NCBI GenBank assembly: GCA_030817875.1
Contig: JAUSZU010000001.1
Coordinates: forward strand, 2,294,001-2,358,000
Reading direction: 5' to 3'
Length of the DNA stretch: 64,000 nucleotides
DNA from: Flavobacterium sp. W4I14
GTDB taxonomy: Bacteria; Bacteroidota; Bacteroidia; Sphingobacteriales; Sphingobacteriaceae
Part shown: positions 42,110-52,000 of the stretch, in pieces
Layout: each line of letters starts with the position of its first letter
Numbering within the stretch: the first letter of the stretch is position 1
Notes under the pieces: generated by a model
The model's database searches: none
Seen by the model: the letters and a program-made list of their open reading frames with translations, nothing else
What the model was told of the DNA's origin: nothing
Made by a program: the position numbers and the translations under genes

Positions 42110-43261
42110 TTAGCTGTATAAGCTGGTTCCGTTATCAGTTTGAACGGTGTAGGAATCGAGCTTGAGTCCGAACTGCAATAAATATTTTGAAGATAACGCT
42201 TCAATTAAATCAGCAATTTTCTCTTCTTTAACAATATTGATGGTACAACCACCAAAACCACCGCCCATCATCCTGGCACCTAACACATAATCAAGAGGTT
42301 TAACTGCATCAACAAGGAAATCTAATTCTTTACAGCTCACTTCGTAATCTTTGCTTAAGCCCTCATGGGTTTCGAACATCAGTTTGCCCAAACCTTGCAG
42401 ATTACCATTTTCTAGTTGCTCCGCAGCGGTTAATAAACGACCTATTTCTTTCACTACAAAACTACATTTGGTGTAAACTTCCAGATCTTTTGGTTTAACA
42501 TGGGTTTCTAACATGGTTAAATCTACATCACGAAGGGTATTTACATTTTGATAATGCTCTTTTACCCAAGCAACACCTTGCTCACATTGTGCTCGCCTTC
42601 TATTGTAAGCAGAATCGGCAAGTGCGTGTTTTACATTCGTATTTAAAAGCAAAAGTTTATATCCATCTAACTTTAATGGGATATAAATATGCTTCATCGA
42701 TCTGCAATCGAGCATAATCGCCTGATCTTTCTTACCAAATACAGAGGCAAACTGATCCATAATACCACAGTTAACACCAGCAAAAGCCTGTTCTGCCTTT
42801 TGTGCAATCAATGCGATATCCATTTTCGGAACGGAAAGCGAAAAAAGTTGATCGAGCGCAAAGCCAGTAGCACATTCTACAGCAGCAGACGACGAGAGAC
42901 CAGCGCCTAAAGGCACATCACCATCGATATAAAAGTTAAAGCCGCCCAACCGATGACCCCTTTCTTTTAACTGATCGGCAACGCCTAAAATGTAATTGGC
43001 CCAACTGTTCTCTGATTTTTTCAGGCTTTTGATTGATGAAATATCAAATTGCTGATAACTTTCTGAAAATAAATGTATTTCATCATCTTCTCTTTTTGAT
43101 ATGGCTACATAAATGGCTTTATCAATGGCAGCAGGCATTACAAAGCCGCCGTTATAATCGGTATGCTCGCCAATAATATTGATTCTTCCAGGCGAACGCA
43201 CTAAAATAGGCTCAGCGTTGAAAAGTTTTTTAAATGTATTTTTTAAATCCTGGGCATTCAT
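42110..43261 (-). CDS. galK: Galactokinase
   Basis: 383 aa. The GHMP signature SPGRINIIGEHTDYNGGFVMPAAID (galactokinase-specific) opens the protein; VPLGAGLSSSAAVECATG is the ATP loop; GARMMGGGFGGCTI is motif 3. It phosphorylates alpha-D-galactose in the Leloir pathway. It starts 10 bp after galT. Confidence 0.97.
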   Translation of the reverse strand: MNAQDLKNTFKKLFNAEPILVRSPGRINIIGEHTDYNGGFVMPAAIDKAIYVAISKREDDEIHLFSESYQQFDISSIKSLKKSENSWANYILGVADQLKERGHRLGGFNFYIDGDVPLGAGLSSSAAVECATGFALDQLFSLSVPKMDIALIAQKAEQAFAGVNCGIMDQFASVFGKKDQAIMLDCRSMKHIYIPLKLDGYKLLLLNTNVKHALADSAYNRRRAQCEQGVAWVKEHYQNVNTLRDVDLTMLETHVKPKDLEVYTKCSFVVKEIGRLLTAAEQLENGNLQGLGKLMFETHEGLSKDYEVSCKELDFLVDAVKPLDYVLGARMMGGGFGGCTINIVKEEKIADLIEALSSKYLLQFGLKLDSYTVQTDNGTSLYS

Positions 43262-43271
43262 TATTTAATAT

Positions 43272-44333
43272 TTAGTCTTCAGTTTTGTTGATTTTATAGT
43301 GGATTGTAGACACCTCTTTTAAACGGTTAGCGGCAAATTCAGGGGTAATATCGCGTTGAGGGTTAGCCAACATTTCGTAACCGACCATAAATTTTTTAAC
43401 TGATGCCGAACGCAACAACGGTGGGTAAAAATGCATATGCCAGTGCCATTCAGGGTAATAGCCATTGTTTACTGGTGCCTGATGCATGCCGGCAGAATAT
43501 GGGAAAGAGGTTTCGAACAGGTTATCATATTTAGTTGTTAACACCTTAATGGCTTCAGCTAACGACTTCTTCTCAGCTTCTGTGAACAATTTAATGCTAT
43601 TTACATGGCGTTTACTGATAATCATGGTTTCGTAAGGCCAAACTGCCCAAAAAGGTACAAGTACCACAAAATGATCGTTTTCGAATACAATACGCTCTTT
43701 TTTCTTTTGCTCCAGTTTTAAGTAATCGCCAAGCAAACTCCTTCTGTGAATAGCGTAGAACGTTTTCTGACGTTCGGTTTCTTTGGCAATTTCTAATGGA
43801 ATATCGCTCTGCGACCAGATCTGACCATGTGGGTGTGGATTACTACAGCCCATTATTTCGCCTTTATTTTCGAAAATCTGAATGTATTTGATCCAATCAT
43901 TTTCGGCAAGGCTATTAAATTCATTTTGCCAAACATTTACAACAGCATTTATGGCTTCGGCACTCATTTCGGGAAGTGTAAGGTTGTGTTTCGGGCTAAA
44001 ACTGATTACCCTGCAAAGCCCTTTCTGATTATTGGCTACCAATAAATCATCTTCATTCATATTACCGGCAGGTGTATCTTCAAGCAACGCAGCAAAATCA
44101 TTGTTAAAAACAAAGCTTTCGGTATATTCTGGATTGCTATCGCCATCTGCCCTGCCATTACCAGGACATAAATAACATTTAGGGTCATATTCCGGACGGT
44201 TATCTGGTGTTACATCTTCAACCTTACCTTGCCAGGGTCTTTTAGTACGGTGTGGAGAAACTAAAACCCATTCGCCGGTTAATATATTTAACCTGGTGTG
44301 TGGATTACTATCGAGTTCGAATGTTTGGTTCAT
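43272..44333 (-). CDS. galT: Galactose-1-phosphate uridylyltransferase
   Basis: 353 aa. The active-site GCSNPHPHGQIW, with the nucleophilic His, is present, plus ClxPG-type zinc ligands near the N-terminus (CYLCPGNGRADGD) and the C-terminal EWHWHMHFYPP block. It swaps UMP between UDP-glucose and galactose-1-phosphate. First gene of the galT-galK-symporter operon, divergent from the Nudix regulator over a large inverted repeat. Confidence 0.97.
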   Translation of the reverse strand: MNQTFELDSNPHTRLNILTGEWVLVSPHRTKRPWQGKVEDVTPDNRPEYDPKCYLCPGNGRADGDSNPEYTESFVFNNDFAALLEDTPAGNMNEDDLLVANNQKGLCRVISFSPKHNLTLPEMSAEAINAVVNVWQNEFNSLAENDWIKYIQIFENKGEIMGCSNPHPHGQIWSQSDIPLEIAKETERQKTFYAIHRRSLLGDYLKLEQKKKERIVFENDHFVVLVPFWAVWPYETMIISKRHVNSIKLFTEAEKKSLAEAIKVLTTKYDNLFETSFPYSAGMHQAPVNNGYYPEWHWHMHFYPPLLRSASVKKFMVGYEMLANPQRDITPEFAANRLKEVSTIHYKINKTED

Positions 44334-44400
44334 TTTATATTTTCAATTGGTTAGAGAAAAGAAAGCATTTAGCTCAATCTATCTAAGCCGCCAAATTATA

Positions 44401-44441
44401 AAATTAATATTAATTGTCAAAACGACAATTAATATTAATTT
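44401..44441. promoter_or_regulatory. Probable operator between galT and the Nudix-type regulator
   Basis: A perfect inverted repeat with 18-bp arms (AAATTAATATTAATTGTC and its complement) and a 5-base centre (AAAAC). It is flanked by a -7-like TATAATTTG for galT on the left and TATTTTCG for the regulator on the right, so a bound dimer would cover both promoters. Confidence 0.7.
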
Positions 44442-44494
44442 TTATTTTCGTGAAAATTTGAACATATTAAGCCCTTTAAAATCTCAGATAAAAA

Positions 44495-45193
44495 ATGATT
44501 GAATATTCTAGGCAGCCACATTACCTGGTTGCTGTTGATTGCATAGTGTTTGGGTTTGACGGTGAACACCTTAAAATTCTGTTGGTTAAACGGGGTTTAG
44601 AACCTGAAATAAACAAGTGGAGTTTAATGGGTGGTTTTGTGAGTGCAAATGAAAGTCCGGACGATGCAGCGAACAGGGTACTCAAAAAAATGACGGGTTT
44701 GGAAGGTGTTTACCTGGAGCAGATGCAGATTTATGGAGAACCTGACCGCGACCCAATTGAAAGAACACTTTCTGTTGGATATTTTGCCCTTATTGATATC
44801 CATAAATATGAGGCGCAGTTAAATGACGATTACGAGGCAGAATGGTTTTTGATCAACGATAGGCCAAAACTTATTTTTGATCATAACGAAATGGTTGCCG
44901 ATGCCCGAAAAAAATTAAGGTACAAGGCTGCCCTCCATCCTATTTTATTTGAAATGCTTCCTAAAAAATTCACCATCCCACAATTGCATATTCTTTTTGA
45001 GGAAGTAAACGATACTAAAATAGATACCAGAAATTTCAGCCGTAAAATTACCTCGACTGGATTATTGATTAAGCTCGCCGAAAAAGATAGAACAGGTTCT
45101 AAAAAAGGAGCATTCTATTTTAAATTAGATAAAAAGAAATACAATGCTAATTCGCAGGCATTCTTAAACTTAATGCCAAATTTAAAGGTTTAA
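44495..45193 (+). CDS. Nudix/winged-helix transcriptional regulator (NrtR/AraR type), probable galactose regulator
   Basis: 232 aa. A Nudix fold (residues 8-145) carries a broken Nudix box: GGFVSANESPDDAANRVLKK lacks the catalytic Glu pair (expected REUxEE), so it should bind a ligand rather than hydrolyse it. Residues about 150-225 are the NrtR-type winged helix (FTIPQLHILFEEVNDTKIDTRNFSRKI). Regulators of this group control NAD and arabinose genes, the latter (AraR) in Bacteroides. Position opposite galT with a shared palindrome argues for control of galactose use. The ligand is inferred. Confidence 0.85.
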   Translation: MIEYSRQPHYLVAVDCIVFGFDGEHLKILLVKRGLEPEINKWSLMGGFVSANESPDDAANRVLKKMTGLEGVYLEQMQIYGEPDRDPIERTLSVGYFALIDIHKYEAQLNDDYEAEWFLINDRPKLIFDHNEMVADARKKLRYKAALHPILFEMLPKKFTIPQLHILFEEVNDTKIDTRNFSRKITSTGLLIKLAEKDRTGSKKGAFYFKLDKKKYNANSQAFLNLMPNLKV

Positions 45194-45216
45194 ATTAAAT
45201 TCATTACACGATTAGC

Positions 45217-45987
45217 CTATTGTTCTTCATAATGATAGGTTAATCCTCCATCTACAAAATAAGTTGATCCGGTTACATAAGCGGCATCATCAGAAGCCAG
45301 GAAAGCCACTATTGCTGCCACATCTTCTACTTTACCCATTCGTTTTAAGGGAATATTTTGAATTACTTTTTCAAGCTGTTCTTTATTGTTCAATAAATCT
45401 TGATTAATCGGTGTTGAAACAGCTCCTGGCGCTACGTTGTTGATCCTGATATTAAACTGGGCTAATTCTGAAGCGAGATTTCTGGTTAACATCTTTAAGC
45501 CTCCTTTACTTGCACAGTACGCGGTAAAATGTGGAAATGCGATTTCCTCGTGTACAGAACTCATATTGATTACAGTTCCGGCTACCTTGCTTTTTCTGCA
45601 GTAATTGACAAACGACTGGATGCTAAAAAAAACACCTTTTAAATTTGTATCCATGATCAGGTCATAATCCTCTTCCGTAACTTCCCAAAAGCTGGCTTTT
45701 TTTTCTATACCTGCATTATTCACTAAAATATCCAAACGACCAAATGCTGCTACAGCATCGGTTATCAATTTAGTGGCTTCTTTGGCTTTACTTAAATCGG
45801 CCTTCAAAAAAGTAGCTTTTCTACCCATGTGTTGTATGTCTGCGATAAGTTTTTCGCCCCTTTCATCAAATTTATGGCCATTTAAAATAATATCACAGCC
45901 ATCTTTGGCCAACCTTAAGGCACATGCAGCGCCAATTCCCTGACTGCTTCCGGTAATTAAAGCGATTTTGTTTTCAAAACGGTTCAT
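45217..45987 (-). CDS. SDR-family oxidoreductase (glucose/sugar 1-dehydrogenase-like)
   Basis: 256 aa. Cofactor motif TGSSQGIGAACALRLA, NNAGIEKKASF, and catalytic Ser-Tyr-Lys (MSSVHEEIAFPHFTAYCASKGG). The overall pattern is that of classical SDRs annotated as glucose 1-dehydrogenase. It converges with the Nudix regulator and might oxidise galactose or another sugar, but SDR substrates cannot be read from the sequence. Confidence 0.85.
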   Translation of the reverse strand: MNRFENKIALITGSSQGIGAACALRLAKDGCDIILNGHKFDERGEKLIADIQHMGRKATFLKADLSKAKEATKLITDAVAAFGRLDILVNNAGIEKKASFWEVTEEDYDLIMDTNLKGVFFSIQSFVNYCRKSKVAGTVINMSSVHEEIAFPHFTAYCASKGGLKMLTRNLASELAQFNIRINNVAPGAVSTPINQDLLNNKEQLEKVIQNIPLKRMGKVEDVAAIVAFLASDDAAYVTGSTYFVDGGLTYHYEEQ

Positions 45988-46167
45988 AGTAAAATGTTAT
46001 AATACATAAAGCAAATTGAAGTGGATATGTTTGAGTAAAATTGAAGTTAAATTAGACGGATTAATGTATTAAATATAACTTCTTCAAAAAAACTCCGTTA
46101 TAGCTGTAATCATTTATTAGTATGTTTGGGCAACAAACACACAATAAACTTAAATTAATCTTAAAAC

Positions 46168-46698
46168 ATGAACATTACCAAAAACCTTTTATTTACTACG
46201 CTCTTAGCTTTGTTTACACTTACAATGTACTCTTGTAAAACAAAAAAACTGGTAGCAAAACCTGCTCCAGTACCTGTTGAAAAGCCAGCACCACCAGTAG
46301 AAGAAAAAAAATCAGCACCTGCCCCAGAAAAAGAAGAAGCTCCGGCTCCAATTGAAAAACCCAACTTCAACTTAGACAATATCCAGTTTGAGTTTAATTC
46401 GTTTGTACTTAAAACATCATCATTCGCTATATTGGATAAAGCGGTGGCGGAAATGAAAAAATCGCCTACCACCAAATTTGTACTTAACGGACATTCATCT
46501 GCCGAGGGTACTCCCGATCACAATATGCAACTCTCTATCGACCGCGCAAATGCAGTAAAGTCGTACTTTATAAACGCAGGTTTAAATGGAAATAATTTCA
46601 CTGTTGTTGGTCATGGCGAAAAAGAACCGATCAGCTCGAACGATAGTGAAGAAGGTAGAATGGTGAACAGAAGAACTGAAATAAAAGTTCAACATTAA
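46168..46698 (+). CDS. OmpA-family lipoprotein with Pro/Lys linker
   Basis: 176 aa. A lipoprotein signal ends at Cys 23 (LTMYSCKTKK), followed by a PAPVPVEKPAPPVEE linker (24-70) and an OmpA C-like domain (75-176: FEFNSFVLKTSS, LNGHSSAEGTPDHN, SIDRANAVKSYF, NRRTEIKVQ). It anchors to peptidoglycan. The next gene region downstream is decayed. Confidence 0.9.
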   Translation: MNITKNLLFTTLLALFTLTMYSCKTKKLVAKPAPVPVEKPAPPVEEKKSAPAPEKEEAPAPIEKPNFNLDNIQFEFNSFVLKTSSFAILDKAVAEMKKSPTTKFVLNGHSSAEGTPDHNMQLSIDRANAVKSYFINAGLNGNNFTVVGHGEKEPISSNDSEEGRMVNRRTEIKVQH

Positions 46699-46716
46699 TT
46701 CTTAGAAATATAATAG

Positions 46717-46751
46717 AAAGAGCCATGGTTTAATTTCCATGGCTCTTTTTT
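46717..46751 (+). terminator. Terminator of the OmpA-type lipoprotein gene
   Basis: AAAGAGCCATGG/CCATGGCTCTTT, a perfect 12-bp stem followed by T-run. Confidence 0.9.
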
Positions 46752-46849
46752 ATTTAGAACACAATTGTCGTTCTTAACTTGTTCCAGGATCTTCATAGTG
46801 GAATATATGCTGAAACAAGTCCAGCAGGACGCACAATCCGAATAAAAAT

Positions 46850-47053
46850 CTATTTCTGATACACGCTAATATAATCGACCTTTATTCTATTGGGAAATTT
46901 AGCATTGTTTAACGAACCACTGTTCATACCACCCATTGCCAGATCGAAAAAAAGGTAATGTTGTTGTTTAAAAGAATAAAAATCTGAACCGTCATCATTT
47001 TTAAGGTAAAAATTGGCTTGTACGATCTGTTTTAGATCCTTCTTTTGAAGTGC
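46850..47053 (-). pseudogene. C-terminal remnant of a GH16-type glycanase
   Basis: An open frame of about 67 codons without a usable start reads ALQKKDLKQIVQANFYLKND, then GSDFYSFKQQHYLFFDLAMG ... RIKVDYISVYQK and stop. The FxQ-HYLFFDLAMGG segment and the VDYxxVYQ end are the hallmark C-terminus of GH16 beta-glucanases. The catalytic ExDxxE part is missing, with a stop codon directly upstream, so this is a gene remnant. It lies just downstream of the SusCD operon, where GH16 genes are often found. Confidence 0.65.
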
Positions 47054-47181
47054 TTAATTTTATTTTTTGATTAAGGTGTAATAACAAACTTCTACATTGA
47101 AGCTTATCACCTGATTAGCCATTTAGGTGGCATTGCTTTAAAGCAGATTCCTGTTAGATGTGCATAAAGATTTGCATATAA

Positions 47182-47226
47182 ACAAAAAACTCTCCGAACC
47201 TTCATAATAGAAAGGTTCGGAGAGTT
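47182..47226 (-). terminator. Terminator of the second SusCD operon
   Basis: AACTCTCCGAACCTT/AAGGTTCGGAGAGTT, a perfect 15-bp stem; T-run on the minus strand. Nearly the same stem follows the first SusCD pair at 57421. Confidence 0.9.
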
Positions 47227-47248
47227 AAATTAATGATAAAACAAATAG

Positions 47249-48991
47249 TTAATAACCTGGATTTTGCAGATAGGAAGGAAGTTTTAAAATTTCACTCTGC
47301 GGAATTGGCAAAAGATAATTTGCAGCACGAAAGTTATGTCTTCTGATCGAATTTGCAATTTGATAATTATATGAAGTACCATCTGTAGAAGTAGAGGTTG
47401 TACCACTTTTCGGGGTAATCAACATAACTTTATTGAAAGCGTTTTCAGTTACTTCGGCAATTTTCCATCTCCTCTCATCGTAAAACCGCATATCTTCAAA
47501 TGCCATTTCTGTACGGCGTTCTTTAATAATCAAATCTCTGAGCTCTACTTGGCTGATATCAGTTTTAATTCCAAATCTGGCATCGGTGCCAGGTAGGATA
47601 CCTGCACGTTCTCTGATCTTGAAAATATAGGTAAGTGCATTGTTAGTTTGTCCCAATTCGTTAAGCGCTTCAGCATAATTGAGCAATATCTCTGCGTATC
47701 TCATTAAAGGATAACCCCTATCGGCATTGGCACTACCTCCCCATGACACATTAACATCGCACATTTTACGGCCATAGTAGCCAGAAGTTGTTCCAATGCC
47801 GTTACCATCACTCGGCGCGTTTACATAGGTAAATACAGGAGCCTGGGCACCACTGTTGTTGGCATAATTAGCACCATTGTAAATAACGGTATAACCAAAC
47901 CTGGGATCGCGGTTAACATATGGATTAGCTGCATTATATCCTGAAGTAGGATCTGTAATCTGTTTTCCGTTACGCATATCGAACTGATCTACCAGGTTTT
48001 GGGTTGGTGTTGAATAAAACCCACCGCTCCGCGAAGGTGGAAGAAAATGGCCTTCAAAATCTTTGTTAGGTCCTTGTGTAAAGGTAAATATCAATTCGCT
48101 ATTTGCCCTGCTAATGAACGTTTTATAAAAACCGAAACCTGGAGCTGTGGTATTGTCTACAACGAGGTCGTATTTGTTCATATCAATTACATCTTTTGCG
48201 GCCTGTGCTGCTTTTGCCCAACGTGTTGCATCATAAGTAGGATAAGCAATTATACTCGCAATTGCACCTGTTTTAACTATACCACCGCCATTAAATAAAG
48301 GGCTCGCGGCACTAAGCAATACCCTCGATTTTAAGGCCAGGCACATCCCTTTAGTAATTCTTCCATAATCCTGATCTAACTGATCTAATGGAAGGTTTGC
48401 CGCAGCAGCATCACATTCACTTACAATGTAATTTATACAATCTTCGTAAGTATTTCTTGGGATATCAATAATATCATCTTTATCAAACAACCTATCGCCA
48501 AGAAGGGCAATGCCACCGAATGACTTTACCAAATAATGGTAATACCAGGCGCGTAAAAACCTGGCTTCAGCAGCAACGCGCTTTTGTGTTACAGGCCCTA
48601 ATGGCGTTGTTGGCAATTTCGACAAAAATAAATTCACCGCACGGATCTGTAAATAAGGCTGAACATAAAAATCAGTCGTTGTGCCCTTTACCACATTTAA
48701 CGGATTTACGTTCCCGGAATATAGGATTACAGCATACTGCCCTGCGCCACTATAACGGTATTCGGCATCATCGGTAGCCTCTTCAAGGTTTCCATGACTA
48801 TCCCAGCGACCTTTGTTAAATGAAAAACCACGTCCCTGATAAATCCCGTTTAAAAAACCCAATGTTCGTACACTATCGCTAAATACGACTGTTGCATCCT
48901 GACCAGCATTCTGTTGATCGAGATAACTTGTTGCTTTTTTGCAGGATATTAACCCTACTAAAATTAAAACAATTAAAATATATCTTTTCAT
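47249..48991 (-). CDS. SusD/RagB-family glycan-binding lipoprotein (pair 3)
   Basis: 580 aa. Lipoprotein signal ends at Cys 17 (LVGLISCKKATS). The SusD fold is recognised by RFLRAWYYHYLVKSFGGIAL, LKSRVLLSAASPLFNG, YAEILLNYAEALNELG and the C-terminal ERRTEMAFEDMRFYDERRW ... YLLPIPQSEILKLP. It caps the SusC channel starting at 52081, nine bases upstream, and binds the oligosaccharide at the cell surface. Last gene of the four-gene operon. Confidence 0.94.
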   Translation of the reverse strand: MKRYILIVLILVGLISCKKATSYLDQQNAGQDATVVFSDSVRTLGFLNGIYQGRGFSFNKGRWDSHGNLEEATDDAEYRYSGAGQYAVILYSGNVNPLNVVKGTTTDFYVQPYLQIRAVNLFLSKLPTTPLGPVTQKRVAAEARFLRAWYYHYLVKSFGGIALLGDRLFDKDDIIDIPRNTYEDCINYIVSECDAAAANLPLDQLDQDYGRITKGMCLALKSRVLLSAASPLFNGGGIVKTGAIASIIAYPTYDATRWAKAAQAAKDVIDMNKYDLVVDNTTAPGFGFYKTFISRANSELIFTFTQGPNKDFEGHFLPPSRSGGFYSTPTQNLVDQFDMRNGKQITDPTSGYNAANPYVNRDPRFGYTVIYNGANYANNSGAQAPVFTYVNAPSDGNGIGTTSGYYGRKMCDVNVSWGGSANADRGYPLMRYAEILLNYAEALNELGQTNNALTYIFKIRERAGILPGTDARFGIKTDISQVELRDLIIKERRTEMAFEDMRFYDERRWKIAEVTENAFNKVMLITPKSGTTSTSTDGTSYNYQIANSIRRHNFRAANYLLPIPQSEILKLPSYLQNPGY

Positions 48992-49000
48992 AGCTAAAAC

Positions 49001-52000
49001 TTAAAATGTTACCGATAAACCCATGTTATAGAGCCTTTGTGGTGGATAATTGGTATTTGTGTTGTTACTTGATATTTCTGGATCGTATTCGTATAACGAG
49101 CCAAGTTTTGTCCAGGTAATTAAATTTGTACCGTTTATATATATCCTTGCGCCTTTTAAACGCACCTTATTTACCCAACTCTGAGGAATGCCATAACTTA
49201 ATTCTATTGATTTTAATCGCAAATAATCACCTCTAACATTCCAGAAGTCTGAAGGTGATGTAGGGATGGAAATTGCATTCGGAGATGTTGACAATATCGG
49301 ATATTTCGCATTCTGACCAAGCTCCGGGGTCCAACTTTGTTGATGAATAGCCTGTAAATTAGATCCAAATGCCTGGATAGACTCACGGACGCCGGCAACA
49401 TTGAAGTTTAACGCCCCCTGAAACAGTACATTTAAACTTAACGTTTTATAGTTTGCACTTAAATTAAAACCGACAATAGTGTTAGGCGTATTCGAATAAC
49501 CGAAATAAGATTGATCGGCATCAGTAATTGCACCATCGCCATTTAAATCTGCATATTTGATATCTCCAGGTTTTACTCCGGTTAAAGGCTTGGCACTATT
49601 TGCTATATCGGCCGCATCCTGATAAAAACCTAAAAATTTAAACTGTCTGGGTGTGTTGATCGGATTACCGGTATATTGTTGATATGGAAATAATGGTAAG
49701 GCCTCATCCTGGAAAACAATTTTATTTTTAGCCACAGAGATATTACCGCCAACACGATAGTTAAAATCTTTACCAATTTTATCATTATAGGCAATTTCGA
49801 GCTCAAACCCCCTATTGTTCGTTTTTCCAAGATTAACCGGCGGCAAAGATTGCCCAAACACATAAGATACTGTACCCCTATTGGTTAAAATATCGTACCT
49901 ATTATCGTTAAAGACATCAAGTGTTGAAGTAACACGTCCTTTAAACATGGTTAGATCCATACCGATGTTTAACTTCTTAACTTTCTCCCAGGTTACATCA
50001 GAGTTGGCTAAACGTCCTTCAAATATGGCATTATAGGCATTATGAGAAGTTCCGAACGAAACGTTTCCACTGTTATTGTATGTTTGTAAGTAAGCATAGG
50101 CATAGTTACCAATATCATCTGTTCCAACGAGTCCGTAGGATGCTCTGAATTTTAAGCGATCAACAAATTTTATGTTTTCTTTAAAAAATTTTTCTTCCGA
50201 GATGTTATAACCAATTGATCCGGCAGGGAAAAAACCATACTTTTTACCCGAAGCAAAAACTTCTGATTTATTATAACCGGCATTAAACTCGGCTAAATAT
50301 TTTCCTTTGTAATCGTAACCCACGCGACCAGAAAAACCACTTGTTGGCACTGGGATAAAATTTAATATCCGGTCTCTATTGGAAGGGTCTCGGTAACCAA
50401 AGAAGCTTCTATTATTATATAAGGCTAAACCTGATACATGGTGCGACCCGAATGTGCGATCGTAATTTAAAGAGGCCTGTGGGTTAATGGTTCTGGTAGT
50501 AGATCCGGGGCTATAATTTAATGAATAGGTTCCCACTCTGAATACGTTTGGATCTTTAGCTGTATAAGTTCCATCGGCAGGATTATAAATAAATGCCGGA
50601 TATGTTCCTCTTGATAATCCCCTGTTATAAGTATAGGTACTACCATAGGCAATTGCACCTCTTAAAGAAAGTCCTTGTGTAATAAAATCTAATTTTTGTG
50701 TAGCAGCAGCATTGATATTCATATTGTTTTCGAAATCTCTACTGTAACCGCCCAATGTTAGCGCCTGCACAATATTAGGAGAGGAATAACGGTTTGGTTG
50801 AGCATAACTGTATCCGTAACTTCCATTAGGGTTATTAATTGGGTAAGCAAAAGGTGCCAGCGTTAAAAAACTGTTATAAAAGTAAAATATATTCTGAATG
50901 CCGTTGATATTAGGAATTACAGGATTGTTTTGCTCTCCGATATTACCAAATAAATCGAGTTTAACGTTTAAGGTTTTTGTTGCTTTAATATCAATGTTTG
51001 AGCGGTAGTTATACCTTTTGTAATAAAAATTATTATTCACATCTTCACCCGCTCCAAAGTCGTTTAAAATACCATTTTGGGTAACCATACCTAATGATGC
51101 AAAATATTTTACCACATCGTTACCTCCACTAATATCAAAGTTGTTGCGCCATTGATAGCTGAATTTGCGGAATAAAACCTCTTTCCAGTTTACATCAGGG
51201 TGACCGTAAGGATCATCGCCTGCTTTCCAATGTTCGAGGTCGGCAGCGCTGTATTGCACAGGTAAACCATCGTTTATTCTTGCCTGGTTAAAAAGTGTTG
51301 CCGATTCGTAAGCATTAAGAAATTTCGGTAATCTTGTTGGCTGTGAAAGCGCATACTCGCTACGGAAAGTAATACTTGGCGGACCAACAACCCCACGTCT
51401 GGTGGTAACCAAAACCACGCCATTTGCACCTTTAATACCGTAAACGGCAGTTGTAGATGCGTCTTTTAAGATGCTCAGGCTTTCAATTTCGTTCGCATCT
51501 AAACGGGCAAATTGTGCGTAGGTAAACTCGATATCATCTACAATGATAAGTGGTTGGTTAGACCCTGTGTAAGAACCTATTCCGCGGATAAAAAATGTTG
51601 CGCCATCAGATCCAGGCTGACCACTGGTTTGTTGTGAACTAAAACCTGGCAATCGCCCAGCTAAAGTGTTCTGCAAACTTGCCGACGGATTTCTTCTGAT
51701 ATCCTGACCTGATACGGAGCTGATTGCGCCTGTTAAAGTGGCTTTTTTAGTGGTTCCGTAACCTACAACCACCACCTCTTCTAGCCCCTTTACATCAGAC
51801 GCTAATGGAATGTTAATATTTGCTGATTGGCCAACTGTTACCTCTTTTGCCAGATAACCGATGGCCTTCACAACCAGAATATGGCTTTTGCCTCTCAAGG
51901 TAATCCGAAATTTACCATCTGTTCCGGTAGATGCACCGTTGCCCGGAACATCTTTCTCGATGATACTCGCTCCAGGGATGCCACCATCCTTATCGCTAAC

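Noticed and set aside
45217..45987. SDR gene considered part of a D-galactose oxidative pathway
   Set aside because: No dehydratase, lactonase or KDPGal aldolase gene is nearby and the palindrome found at galT is absent upstream, so the link is too weak to assert.
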